Positions 36,311 to 45,538 of a stretch of DNA of 64,000 bases are shown here, piece after piece. A program made the translations under genes and the position numbers. This stretch comes from Neptunicoccus sediminis. Its GTDB lineage: Bacteria; Pseudomonadota; Alphaproteobacteria; Rhodobacterales; Rhodobacteraceae. The stretch spans positions 310,001-374,000 of the forward strand of contig NZ_MDVX01000001.1 of assembly GCF_001719615.1 (NCBI RefSeq), in the 5' to 3' direction. Under the pieces are notes generated by a model. It saw only the letters and a list, made by a program, of their open reading frames with translations, made no database searches and was not told the DNA's origin. The number at the start of each line of letters is the position of its first letter. Positions within the stretch are counted from its first letter, which is position 1.

Positions 36311-37297
36311 ATGCGATTTTCTGTCGTGGGGGGTGTTGCTGTGCTGGCCTGTGCCTTGGGCTTTCCGGTACTGGCGCAGACAGGGAAAACAGTGCGGGAC
36401 GGGGTTGGTATAGCGCCTGTTGCCGAAACGCAGATCATTCGCAAATCGACCTCCGGCACCAAGGCGAACCAGCTTTTCGGATCGAAGGGGGGGCCTTCCC
36501 GCCATAAACCCGCCGCCATTGGCACCTATGCCAAAGGGTGTCTGGCCGGCGGCGTGAAATTGCCCGAAACCGGCCCGACATGGCAGGCCATGCGGCTTAG
36601 CAGGAACCGGCATTGGGGCCATCCCGAGACGATCCAGTTTCTCAAAGATCTGAGCGCATATGCAGCTACCCAACCGGGGTGGTCGGGGCTGTATTTCGGG
36701 GATATTTCACAGGCGCGGGGCGGTCCGATGCTGTCAGGGCACCAGTCCCACCAACTGGGGCTGGATGCGGATATCTGGCTTTATCGCGCGGTGCGTCTGA
36801 ACCTCAGCCGGTCCGAACGGGAGCGTCTGTCCTCAACCAATGTGCGCTCTGGCGACCAGCGCAGCGTCAACAGCAACTGGACCCAGCAACACGCCAATAT
36901 TATCAAACGGGCTGCCGAAGACCCCCGTGTGGACCGTATTTTCATCACCGCTCCGGCGAAAATCTGGATGTGTAACAATACCCGAGGCAACCGGAAGTGG
37001 TTGCAAAAGGTTCGTCCGCTTTATGGCCATAACACCCATTTCCACGTGCGTCTGAAATGCCCGCGCGGTCAGGCTGGCTGTATCAACCAGACCCCCACGG
37101 TCAAAGCGCTGTCCAAGGGCGGTGACGGGTGTGATGCAACGCTGAACTGGTGGGTGACGGATTATCTCAATCCGCCAAAGAAAGTGACGCAGAAAAAGAA
37201 GAAGTCTGCGAAAAAGACGCCGCGCAAACGGGGGGCGCGGGATTACACAATGGCTGATTTGCCCAAGCAGTGCATGACGGTCCTGCAAAGCAATTGA
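36311..37297 (+). CDS. mepA: Penicillin-insensitive murein endopeptidase
   Basis: The 328-residue periplasmic zinc LAS peptidase cleaves D-Ala-meso-DAP cross-links of peptidoglycan. It has a signal peptide (VVGGVAVLACALGFPVLAQ), the metal motifs SGHQSHQLGLDADIW (H, D) and GHNTHFHVRLKCP (HxH), and cysteines at CNNTRGN, CPRGQAGC and CDATLNW likely paired. A Lys-rich stretch (TQKKKKSAKKTPRKRG) before the C-terminus is an unusual basic insert that may bind wall polymers. AAGGAG lies 7 bases upstream. Confidence 0.93.
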   Translation: MRFSVVGGVAVLACALGFPVLAQTGKTVRDGVGIAPVAETQIIRKSTSGTKANQLFGSKGGPSRHKPAAIGTYAKGCLAGGVKLPETGPTWQAMRLSRNRHWGHPETIQFLKDLSAYAATQPGWSGLYFGDISQARGGPMLSGHQSHQLGLDADIWLYRAVRLNLSRSERERLSSTNVRSGDQRSVNSNWTQQHANIIKRAAEDPRVDRIFITAPAKIWMCNNTRGNRKWLQKVRPLYGHNTHFHVRLKCPRGQAGCINQTPTVKALSKGGDGCDATLNWWVTDYLNPPKKVTQKKKKSAKKTPRKRGARDYTMADLPKQCMTVLQSN

Positions 37298-37319
37298 CAG
37301 CGATCCGTTTCGCACCACG

Positions 37320-37348
37320 GGGGCGCAATTTTAGATTGCGCCCCTTTT
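37320..37348 (+). terminator. Rho-independent terminator of mepA
   Basis: GGGGCGCAAT (37320-37329) pairs over ten bases with ATTGCGCCCC (37335-37344) around the loop TTTAG, followed by TTTTATTTTA. It sits in the convergent gap with the LOG-family gene. Confidence 0.92.
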
Positions 37349-37366
37349 ATTTTATCCGCGCGAGCG

Positions 37367-38236
37367 TTAGCTGACGGATTGTTCCGGTAAAGTTGAATCA
37401 ATCAGCGGTTCGTCCAGAGGCTCGACGATGTCCTTGAAATCCTCAATGATCTGAACAGCCTGTGCGGCGGTTTCCACAAAATGGAACAGTTTTATATCCT
37501 CTGCCGAGATCGTGCCCGCATCTGCCAGCGCCTCCCAGTTGATGATCTTGCGCCAGAAATCCTCACCGAATAGCAGAACCGGCATCCGACCCATGCGTCC
37601 GGTCTGGATCAGTGTCAGGGTCTCGAACAACTCGTCCAGCGTTCCAAAACCGCCCGGAAACACCGTGATCGCCTTGGCGCGCATCAAGAAATGTATCTTG
37701 CGGGTGGCGAAATAGTGGAAGTTGAAACAAAGGTCCGGCGTGCAATATTCGTTCGGTGCCTGTTCATGGGGCAGCACGATGTTCAGCGACATAGAGGCAC
37801 CGCCCGCATCCGCCGCACCGCGGTTGCCTGCTTCCATTACACCCGGTCCGCCGCCGGTCACGATCACATCTTCACGCCCGTAGCTTTCCATTGATTTGAT
37901 CGTCATCAAACGGGCAAACTCGCGGGCTTGGTCGTAGTATTTTGACAGTTCGGCCAGCGTTTCGGTGCGGGCTTCATCCTTGCGGGACGGTTCGGGAATG
38001 CGTGCGCCGCCAAACATTACAACGGTGCTTTCGATCCCTTTCTCTGCAAGGATCAGTTCGGGTTTAAGCATTTCAAGCTGGATGCGCGTTGCCCGCAATT
38101 CATCGCGGCACAGAAAATCATCGTCGGCAAACGCCAGTCGATAGGCGGGAGAACGGGTTTGTGGCGTGTCGGGAACACCGGCTGCTCTGGTAATGTCGTC
38201 TTCGGCGTTTGGAAATGTATTCTGTTTTCGTGCCAT
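37367..38236 (-). CDS. LOG-family (TIGR00730) nucleotide-5'-monophosphate nucleosidase-like protein
   Basis: The 289-residue protein carries the LOG/lysine-decarboxylase-like motifs VMFGGARIPEPS, VTGGGPGVMEAGNRGA, and PGGFGTLDELFETLTLIQTG. Members release the base from cytokinin or purine/pyrimidine nucleotides (the PpnN and LOG families). The N-terminal 65 residues exceed the shortest LOG proteins and resemble the longer alphaproteobacterial form. Exact substrate unknown. Confidence 0.85.
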   Translation of the reverse strand: MARKQNTFPNAEDDITRAAGVPDTPQTRSPAYRLAFADDDFLCRDELRATRIQLEMLKPELILAEKGIESTVVMFGGARIPEPSRKDEARTETLAELSKYYDQAREFARLMTIKSMESYGREDVIVTGGGPGVMEAGNRGAADAGGASMSLNIVLPHEQAPNEYCTPDLCFNFHYFATRKIHFLMRAKAITVFPGGFGTLDELFETLTLIQTGRMGRMPVLLFGEDFWRKIINWEALADAGTISAEDIKLFHFVETAAQAVQIIEDFKDIVEPLDEPLIDSTLPEQSVS

Positions 38237-38333
38237 TGATAAAGCCTCTTGGTTCTGTGTTGCACCAGCATTGCCTCTCGTCTAGCCTTTTGCAATCTCC
38301 GTGTCAGGTCAAGAAATCGGGAAGACTGGACTT

Positions 38334-39254
38334 ATGAATTGGAAAACAGAAATAACCGCAGCCTATCAGCGGGTTGCTCCTCATGTGCTGCGCACGCCGG
38401 TGCTGGAAATAGACGGCTTCGGGCTTGGCTATCCGGTCTCGCTGAAACTGGAGCAAGTGCAACATACCGGCAGCTTCAAGGCGCGGGGCGCGTTTAACAC
38501 GCTGCTGTCGCTGGATGTGCCGGCAGCGGGGCTGGTGGCAGCATCGGGGGGCAACCACGGCGCGGCTGTGGCCTATGCTGCGCAGAAACTGGGCCACCGC
38601 GCAAAGATTTTTGTGCCGGAACTGGCAGGCCCCGCGAAAATCGGCCTGATCGAACGCTGCGGTGCGGATCTGGAAGTGGTCGGCGGCGTATATGCCAACG
38701 CGCTGACTGCGGCGCAGGCTTACGAGGCTGAAACCGGCGCGATGCAGGTGCACGCCTATGATGCCGGTCCGACTGTGGCAGGGCAGGGGACCGTGGCGCT
38801 GGAGTGGGAAGAACAGGGGTTGGATGCAGACACGGTGCTGATCGCTGTCGGCGGCGGCGGTCTGATTGGCGGGGCGATGGCATGGCTTGGCGAGCGGCGG
38901 AAAATCGTAGCCGTGGAACCTGTGCTTGCCCCGACACTGAATGCCGCGTTGACTGCCGGAGAACCGACGCAGGTGGAGGTGAGCGGTGTTGCAGCCAATG
39001 CGCTGGGCGCGGGAAAAATCGGCCAGATCTGTTTTGATCTGGCACAGGAAACGCAGGTTGAATCTGTGCTCGTACCTGATGATGCAATCCTGAAAGCACA
39101 GAGGGCGATTTGGCAGGAAACCCGCCAGTTGGTCGAACCTGCTGGCGCGACGGCCCTGTCAGCGTTGATGTGCGGCGCCTATAAGCCCGCACCGGGAGAG
39201 AAGGTAGCTGTGCTGTTGTGCGGCAGCAACTTGTCCGAAGACCCCTTCGGGTGA
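38334..39254 (+). CDS. Threonine/serine dehydratase-like PLP enzyme
   Basis: The 306-residue fold-type II PLP protein has RTPVLEIDG, the PLP lysine in HTGSFKARGAFN, ASGGNHGAAVAYAA, and the phosphate-binding glycine loop AVGGGGLIGG. This places it with biodegradative threonine dehydratase, serine racemase and hydroxyectoine utilisation EutB-like enzymes. The preferred substrate is not determined by sequence. The ATG at 38334 is used. A GTG 11 codons earlier is less likely. Confidence 0.82.
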   Translation: MNWKTEITAAYQRVAPHVLRTPVLEIDGFGLGYPVSLKLEQVQHTGSFKARGAFNTLLSLDVPAAGLVAASGGNHGAAVAYAAQKLGHRAKIFVPELAGPAKIGLIERCGADLEVVGGVYANALTAAQAYEAETGAMQVHAYDAGPTVAGQGTVALEWEEQGLDADTVLIAVGGGGLIGGAMAWLGERRKIVAVEPVLAPTLNAALTAGEPTQVEVSGVAANALGAGKIGQICFDLAQETQVESVLVPDDAILKAQRAIWQETRQLVEPAGATALSALMCGAYKPAPGEKVAVLLCGSNLSEDPFG

Positions 39255-39320
39255 TTGCGCGACGGGCGCTTTAGGGCTATAGCGCCTTGGAACTTCAGAC
39301 CATCAGAACGGAAAACCGAT

Positions 39321-40148
39321 ATGTCTAATGCACAGCTTGAATCCGCCATCGAAGCCGCTTGGGAAGATCGTGACGCGATCACACCGGCCACCACGGGCGA
39401 AACCCGCGATGCGATCGAGTCAACGCTGAACGCGCTGGACAGCGGCAAGCTGCGGGTTGCAGAGCGTCAGGACAGCGGTGACTGGCATGTAAACCAATGG
39501 GCAAAAAAGGCTGTTCTGCTGGGCTTTCGCCTGAAGGACATGGAACAGCAGTCCGGCGGGCCGCAAGGCGCTGGCTGGTGGGACAAAGTGGACAGCAAGT
39601 TCAAAGGCTGGGACGATGCACAGTGGAAGGAAGCCGGCTTTCGCGCGGTGCCCAACTGTATCGTTCGTAAATCCGCTTATGTGGCACCGGGCGTGGTGCT
39701 GATGCCCTCTTTTGTGAACCTCGGCGCGTATGTGGATAGCGGCACGATGGTTGACACTTGGGCCACTGTGGGAAGCTGCGCGCAGATCGGTAAAAACGTC
39801 CACCTGTCGGGTGGTGTCGGCATCGGTGGTGTTTTGGAACCCATGCAGGCCGGCCCGACCATCATCGAAGACAACTGCTTTATCGGGGCCCGCTCCGAAG
39901 TGGTCGAAGGCTGTATCGTGCGCGAAGGTTCGGTTCTGGGCATGGGCGTGTTTATCGGCCAGTCCACCAAGATCGTGGACCGCGAAACCGGCGAAGTGAT
40001 GTACGGCGAGGTGCCCTCCGGTTCGGTTGTGGTGTCCGGTTCCATGCCATCGAAAAACGGTGTGAACCTCTACTGTGCCGTGATCGTGAAACGGGTGGAT
40101 GCGCAAACGCGCTCCAAAACCTCGATCAACGAGTTGCTGCGCGACTAA
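39321..40148 (+). CDS. dapD: 2,3,4,5-tetrahydropyridine-2,6-dicarboxylate N-succinyltransferase
   Basis: The 275-residue hexapeptide-repeat acyltransferase succinylates the cyclic intermediate of lysine and DAP synthesis. The N-terminus has [15 protein letters not shown], and the left-handed helix contains [53 protein letters not shown] and [20 protein letters not shown]. The start agrees with the family. The larger upstream frame does not. Confidence 0.96.
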   Translation: MSNAQLESAIEAAWEDRDAITPATTGETRDAIESTLNALDSGKLRVAERQDSGDWHVNQWAKKAVLLGFRLKDMEQQSGGPQGAGWWDKVDSKFKGWDDAQWKEAGFRAVPNCIVRKSAYVAPGVVLMPSFVNLGAYVDSGTMVDTWATVGSCAQIGKNVHLSGGVGIGGVLEPMQAGPTIIEDNCFIGARSEVVEGCIVREGSVLGMGVFIGQSTKIVDRETGEVMYGEVPSGSVVVSGSMPSKNGVNLYCAVIVKRVDAQTRSKTSINELLRD

Positions 40149-40210
40149 GCGACCGGCACCACTAAAACGGCGCACTGCCCCTGTGTGGTGCGCCAGCAAA
40201 GGCATTCCCT

Positions 40211-40534
40211 GTGGCAAAACCTGACTCCAAACAACAAGTCTTCACGCTCTTGGTCGAAGTCGGCCGCAGCGATGGCGATGGCCTGCCAAAGAACGCAACC
40301 GGCGCAGCGCTGATGTGTTTTGCCAGCGGGATCGACGAAGCCGAAGCGGTGCGCGAAACCGTGGCGATTCTGAAACAGGCGGATATGGCGCCTTTGGATG
40401 TGTCGGGCTATGGCACGCTGGCGGAACGCCGCGCAGAGGGCCATGACATCAGCGAAGACGAAGAAGGCTTGATGCAACGGGCGCTCGATGAAAATTCGGT
40501 TGTTGTTGCGCAAGTCACCCCGTTTTACGACTGA
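40211..40534 (+). CDS. Conserved-looking small cytoplasmic protein, unknown function
   Basis: The 107-residue acidic protein has no signal or membrane segment. It has a beta-alpha-beta-like pattern (QQVFTLLVEVGRSDGDG, ASGIDEAEAVRETVAILKQA, then ENSVVVAQVTPFYD). I do not recognise a named domain. It lies 62 bases after dapD on the same strand, behind a GC-rich inverted repeat (40169-40194). GTG at 40211 follows AAAGG at a reasonable distance. Confidence 0.65.
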   Translation: MAKPDSKQQVFTLLVEVGRSDGDGLPKNATGAALMCFASGIDEAEAVRETVAILKQADMAPLDVSGYGTLAERRAEGHDISEDEEGLMQRALDENSVVVAQVTPFYD

Positions 40535-40651
40535 TCCGGCGGCACACCCATGCGCCGCACGCGGGGTCTTTGACGCATGTCTGCGGTATAGGCTGGCAAT
40601 TCGCGGTGAATTTACCGATAACAGCGGCGACAGGACCAGCAGCGGGTTATC

Positions 40652-41314
40652 ATGCTTACACTCTTCTTCGACCTCGACGGGACACTGATTGACCCTAAAG
40701 AGGGCATCACCCAAGCCATACAGCACGCGCTTGGCGAAATGGGGATGGAAGACATTCCCCACGCCAACGATCTGACATGGTGTATCGGGCCGCCCCTGTG
40801 GAACAGCTTTGACGTCTTGCTCGGCCCCGGAGCGGATCTGGATCAGGCGGTAGATTTCTACCGCGCGTTTTATACCGATGAGGCCATGTATCTGGCGGAT
40901 GTCTATGACGGAGTCGGGGAAATGTTCGACGCTTTGCATCAGGTGGATGCGAAAATGTTCATCACCACCAGCAAGCCCCATGTCTACGCGCAGGAAATCA
41001 TCGAACATTTTGGCATCCACGCCCATGTCGAACAGCTGTTCGGCTCCGAGTTGGACGGGACTAATTCTGACAAAACCGACCTGCTGAAACATGCGCTGGA
41101 TGAAACCGGTGCTGATCCGGCAAAAACCGTCATGATCGGGGACCGCCGTTTCGACATTTTCGGGGCGCGCAACAATGACATCCCGAGTGTCGGGGCGCTG
41201 TGGGGCTATGGCGAGCCGGACGAGTTGCGCCAGTCCGAAGCAGATGCGCTGGCCGGAGCCCCTGAAGAGGTGCCGGAAATAGTCTTTGATCTTTTGGGGT
41301 TAGATGCTGACTGA
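40652..41314 (+). CDS. HAD-superfamily hydrolase, phosphoglycolate-phosphatase-like
   Basis: The 220-residue protein shows HAD motif I FFDLDGTLIDPKEG (catalytic Asp pair), motif II FITTSKP, motif III Lys in the SDKTDLLKHAL region and motif IV MIGDRRFDIFGARNN. The alpha-helical cap after motif I is of the Gph/PGMB type. The substrate is a small phosphate ester, not defined. Its stop overlaps the start of the FAD enzyme by 11 bases, so the two are probably translated together. Confidence 0.88.
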   Translation: MLTLFFDLDGTLIDPKEGITQAIQHALGEMGMEDIPHANDLTWCIGPPLWNSFDVLLGPGADLDQAVDFYRAFYTDEAMYLADVYDGVGEMFDALHQVDAKMFITTSKPHVYAQEIIEHFGIHAHVEQLFGSELDGTNSDKTDLLKHALDETGADPAKTVMIGDRRFDIFGARNNDIPSVGALWGYGEPDELRQSEADALAGAPEEVPEIVFDLLGLDAD

Positions 41315-42479
41315 CATCATAGCCTGTGACGTTCTGATCGTCGGTGGCGGGCCTGCGGGCCTGTCCGTTGCCTCCCATCTCGGGGATGAGGTGCACAGTA
41401 TCGTGGTGCATCAGGACGCAGAGATCGGCCTGCCGGTCCGCACCAGTGGCGGCACGTGGCAACGGGATATGCAGGCGCTGGACATCCCGTCGCAGATGTA
41501 CCGCGTGATCGACCAGCTCGACTTTTTTTCGGATAACGCTGAAGCCCGTTTTGCCGTGAAAGACGATAAAATGGCCGTGATGGACGTCACAGCTGTGTAT
41601 AAACACCTTGCCAGCCTGTCCGACGACAAACGCAGCGAATTGATGACCGGAGCCAAATTCCTAAGCTGTATCGAGCAGGAGGACGGGCAGTTCCTGTCGC
41701 AAATCCGCTCGCGGGAGCGGGGAAGTTTCAGCATCCTGTCGCGCATGGTGATCGACGCTTCCGGCTGGCAATGTGCCGTGTTGGAAAGTCTGGGACTGGG
41801 GCAGAAGCCGCAGCGGACCGGCGTGGGGATCGAATACGAATTTCCGCGCGGAGATTTTGCCCCGAACAGGGCGGTTCTGTTTGTCGGATCATCTGCGCTG
41901 ACGGGATATGGCTGGATCTTTCCGACGCCGAATGACCGGCTGCGACTGGGGATCGGAGTGATCAATCCCGACACCGATCTGACGCCAAGACAGGTCATGG
42001 AAGCCTTTGAAAGCACAGGGCAGGCGGCCCGCTACGGGATTGAAATTCCGCAAAACTATGAGGTGAATGCAGGAATTATCCCCTCAGAACCTTATGATCC
42101 CGAACTGGTATTTGGCAACGTTGTGCGCACGGGGGACGCTGCAAATTTTGCCACGCCGACAGTCGGTGAAGGCATCCGCATCGCGGTGGAATACGGCCGT
42201 TTGCTGGGGGCCGAAGTGACGGCCTACCTTAACGGAGATGACAAAGCCCTGCGCCGGTATGAAGTTGCGGCACGGCAAGAATTCCAGCGGGATTACACCT
42301 TTGGTTTCATGGTTAACAAACGCATTGCCGGATATTCACCGGAGCGCTGGGATAAATCCGTCGCGCGTTTGGGCCGGTTGTCAGAGCAGGAAATGACGGC
42401 GCTGGTGCGGTCCCGTTTTTCCTTGCGCACAATGGCGCGAACGATCTGGTTAACCTTTAAGGCCAAGATTTCCGGCTAA
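41304..42479 (+). CDS. FAD-dependent oxidoreductase, geranylgeranyl-reductase-like
   Basis: The 391-residue flavoprotein has the dinucleotide motif DVLIVGGGPAGLSVASHLG, an ATG/DG segment SRMVIDASGWQ, and the late FAD motif VVRTGDAANFATPTVGEGIR. Overall layout fits the GGR/PHBH-like group that reduces isoprenoids or hydroxylates lipids. There is no membrane anchor, but the C-terminal end RSLRTMARTIWLTF-like helix is amphipathic and basic, suggesting membrane association. The substrate is unknown. Confidence 0.8.
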   Translation: MLTDIIACDVLIVGGGPAGLSVASHLGDEVHSIVVHQDAEIGLPVRTSGGTWQRDMQALDIPSQMYRVIDQLDFFSDNAEARFAVKDDKMAVMDVTAVYKHLASLSDDKRSELMTGAKFLSCIEQEDGQFLSQIRSRERGSFSILSRMVIDASGWQCAVLESLGLGQKPQRTGVGIEYEFPRGDFAPNRAVLFVGSSALTGYGWIFPTPNDRLRLGIGVINPDTDLTPRQVMEAFESTGQAARYGIEIPQNYEVNAGIIPSEPYDPELVFGNVVRTGDAANFATPTVGEGIRIAVEYGRLLGAEVTAYLNGDDKALRRYEVAARQEFQRDYTFGFMVNKRIAGYSPERWDKSVARLGRLSEQEMTALVRSRFSLRTMARTIWLTFKAKISG

Positions 42480-42523
42480 AGGTGGCGCCCGTAATCTGGC
42501 GGGAATCGTTTAAAACGCACGAA

Positions 42524-42555
42524 AACAATCAATTATTCAAGTGTCTGTGATTGTT
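42524..42555. repeat. Inverted repeat AACAATCA / TGATTGTT
   Basis: AACAATCA (42524-42531) is the exact complement of TGATTGTT (42548-42555), 16 bases apart, in the AT-rich gap after the FAD oxidoreductase gene. No T-run follows, so it is not a standard terminator. It may be a protein-binding site or an RNA 3' hairpin. Confidence 0.6.
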
Positions 42556-42585
42556 AGATAATCGGCTTCATCATACTGCATATAT

Positions 42586-42621
42586 GAAGCTTCATATAAG
42601 AAGCTTCTTAAATGAAGCTTC
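42586..42621. repeat. Three GAAGCTTC palindromes at exact 14-base phase
   Basis: GAAGCTTC occurs at 42586-42593, 42600-42607 and 42614-42621, each start 14 bases after the last. The first is embedded in the longer palindrome ATATGAAGCTTCATAT. The spacers are AT-rich (ATATAA, TTAAAT). The cluster lies in the non-coding convergent region between the FAD enzyme gene and ccrM. The regular spacing and self-complementary units suggest an array of dimeric protein sites. Confidence 0.75.
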
Positions 42622-42659
42622 GCAAATGCAGGGTCTTGATGCGGCTGCTGTCTGACGAC

Positions 42660-42687
42660 AAAAAAGGCCCTGCCACAAGGGCAGGGC
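42660..42687 (-). terminator. Rho-independent terminator of ccrM
   Basis: On the minus strand GCCCTGCC (from 42687) and GGCAGGGC (to 42667) form an 8-base stem with a short loop, followed by TTTTTT. It stands about 50 bases past the ccrM stop. Confidence 0.9.
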
Positions 42688-42701
42688 TAGTCAGGCTTCG
42701 C

Positions 42702-42721
42702 GCCCGGGGGCGGCCCCGGGC
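42702..42721. repeat. GC-only hairpin between ccrM stop and its terminator
   Basis: GCCCGGGG (42702-42709) and CCCCGGGC (42714-42721) form an 8-base all-GC stem with the loop GCGG, 15 bases after the ccrM stop. It would be a very stable hairpin at the transcript 3' end, ahead of the true terminator, and may protect the mRNA from exonucleases. Confidence 0.6.
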
Positions 42722-42736
42722 GTCGGCGGTAAACTC

Positions 42737-43933
<1,197 letters not shown>

Positions 43934-44566
43934 TTAGACGTTTTTGGGGCAGTCCTCAGACCACAACATGTTGTGGATCGGTTTGAAGGAGCGCCGATGA
44001 TGTTGTGTCACGCCCAAGGTCTCCAAACCTGCGATATGGGCTTTTGTGCCGTAACCCGCATTTGTTTCCCATCCGTAGCCGGGAAACTGTTGCGAAAGCG
44101 CCACCATCATCCGGTCCCGCGTCACTTTTGCCACAATGGACGCTGCTGCAATCGACAGACAGCGCCCGTCCCCTTTCACCAGCGTTTCAGACGGGCAGGC
44201 CAGTCCCTGCGGCACCTTGTTGCCATCAATCAGCGCAAAGTCCGTCGGCTGCGCCAGCCCTTCAATCGCACGTCGCATGGCCAGCAAAGAGGCTTGCAGA
44301 ATGTTGATCCGGTCAATTTCTTCCACATCCACGTGAAACACAGAGACATCCGCCTGCGCCATGATCTGATCAAACAGGATCTCCCGCCGTTTCGCCGTCA
44401 GCTTTTTCGAATCGTTCAACCCTTCGGGAATATGCCGCGGGTCGAGCACAACCGCACAGGCGGTGACGGGGCCAGCCCAGGGCCCGCGCCCCACCTCGTC
44501 AACACCAGCGATGCGGTTCACGCCAAGACTGCGGCGACGTTCGGGTTCTATGGTTATATCAATCAT
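43934..44566 (-). CDS. rnhB: Ribonuclease HII
   Basis: The 210-residue enzyme removes RNA from RNA-DNA hybrids and misinserted ribonucleotides. The metal-binding acidic residues are in IAGVDEVGRGPWAGPV (Asp and Glu) and later Asp positions in FALIDGNKVP and KVTRDRMM. SIAAASIVAKVTRD and GYGTKAHI are typical. The frame is open to 44767, but the ATG at 44566 gives the normal length. Its ribosome-binding site is unusually close (GGGGG adjoining the ATG), so a slightly earlier start is possible. Confidence 0.93.
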   Translation of the reverse strand: MIDITIEPERRRSLGVNRIAGVDEVGRGPWAGPVTACAVVLDPRHIPEGLNDSKKLTAKRREILFDQIMAQADVSVFHVDVEEIDRINILQASLLAMRRAIEGLAQPTDFALIDGNKVPQGLACPSETLVKGDGRCLSIAAASIVAKVTRDRMMVALSQQFPGYGWETNAGYGTKAHIAGLETLGVTQHHRRSFKPIHNMLWSEDCPKNV

Positions 44567-44613
44567 CCCCCGTAGGTGCCGTTTACGGGGCATTTTGGCA
44601 AGCCGAAGAACGC

Positions 44614-44640
44614 AAAACAGCGCCCGAAACGGGGCGCTGT
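44614..44640 (-). terminator. Rho-independent terminator after the His-rich protein gene
   Basis: On the minus strand ACAGCGCCC (44640-44632) pairs with GGGCGCTGT (44625-44617) over nine bases around a six-base loop, followed by TTTTGCG. It separates the 44662-45054 gene from rnhB. Confidence 0.8.
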
Positions 44641-44661
44641 CTGCACGGAATTGGTCTTGGG

Positions 44662-45054
44662 TTAGCGGCGGTGATAGCCGTGTCTGCCCGCGGGACGGTA
44701 TTTGTTTACACAGGCTTGATTGTAGAACTTTACCCACCCGTTTTGCGTCCATTTCTTGCGCAGGCAATTCGCTGGTGGGGTAAAGTGGCGTTTCACCGGC
44801 CGCTGCGCGTGGTAATATGTCTTTCCGTGGTAGTGAGGCTGGTAATGGGGGCGCGGCTGTGGCGTGGGGCGCACATAGATTGGCTGGTTGTTCGACTTAT
44901 TCGCTTCATTGGCGATTACGCTGATCACACCCAGCGCGGTCAGCCCCAGCAACAGACGGTCGATATTGTCTTTTGCCAAGGCTGCGGGGGCCGTGATCGG
45001 CGCTGCAACAAGGGCAAGGGCGAGAATTCCTGTCAGGGTCATTTTATGGAACAT
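44662..45054 (-). CDS. Secreted His/Tyr/Pro-rich small protein, unknown function
   Basis: The 130-residue protein has a signal peptide (LTGILALALVAAPITAPAALA). A mature part contains VRPTPQPRPHYQPHYHGKTY and further HAQRPVKRHF, then two cysteines (NCLRKKW, QACVNKYRP) and a basic His-containing end. The HxH/HxxH clusters could bind metal. The short segment NIDRLLLGLTALGVISVIANE is a second hydrophobic stretch and may anchor it. GAGGAAA stands upstream of the ATG. Function unknown. Confidence 0.72.
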   Translation of the reverse strand: MFHKMTLTGILALALVAAPITAPAALAKDNIDRLLLGLTALGVISVIANEANKSNNQPIYVRPTPQPRPHYQPHYHGKTYYHAQRPVKRHFTPPANCLRKKWTQNGWVKFYNQACVNKYRPAGRHGYHRR

Positions 45055-45220
45055 GGCTTTTTCCTCTTAAGGGCTCGGGCAATGCGAAATGCATCGCAAC
45101 ATGGTCCAACCCTGCCAAACCCCGCGCTGTCAGACAAAAACACCGCCGTGTTATGGGATAACATCGCTAAAAACGGGCTTTGTTATTGTATTACCCGCGC
45201 GTTTTGCGCAGGAATTTGGC

Positions 45221-45538
45221 ATGAGACACGTATTACATATATGGATACTGGGTGCGCTGCTGGCCGGATTGGTCGTGGCGCATCCGGTGAGCGCACAGCA
45301 AAACGGGTGTTTCGCGGATTACAAAGCGAAACGATCGGTGTCGGGCAGTCTGGAATTGCACTATGGTGTGATTGAGCTGGGCGCCCGCGCCTGCCAGTCG
45401 CCACGGCGGGCCGAACAGACCGTCAGCCGCCGGATTGCACCGGACGGTTGGACCCTGCTGCGCATCGTTTCCACATTCGGCCGCGCTGGCCTGCAACAGA
45501 GACAGGACAATGCCGGACCTTACTTCCTTAGATACTGA
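45221..45538 (+). CDS. Small secreted protein, unknown function
   Basis: The 105-residue product has a strong signal peptide (HIWILGALLAGLVVAHPVSA, then QQNGC) and a mature part with two cysteines (GCFADYKAKRS and ARACQSPRRAEQ). Its start has AGGA 8 bases upstream. The last 29 bases overlap the start of the membrane winged-helix gene, so the pair is probably translated together and may act as ligand or cofactor with sensor, which is inference. I do not recognise a family. Confidence 0.65.
   Translation: MRHVLHIWILGALLAGLVVAHPVSAQQNGCFADYKAKRSVSGSLELHYGVIELGARACQSPRRAEQTVSRRIAPDGWTLLRIVSTFGRAGLQQRQDNAGPYFLRY

Noticed and set aside
40169-40194. Hairpin GGCGCAC / GTGCGCC after dapD as a terminator
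   Set aside because: There is no T-run on the plus strand, and the next gene lies 17 bases away on the same strand. It may affect RNA stability, but I do not call it a terminator.
42584-42655. A 23-codon frame starting ATGAAGCTTCATATA through the palindromic array
   Set aside because: There is no ribosome-binding site and the ATG is part of the palindromes. The sequence is better read as DNA sites.
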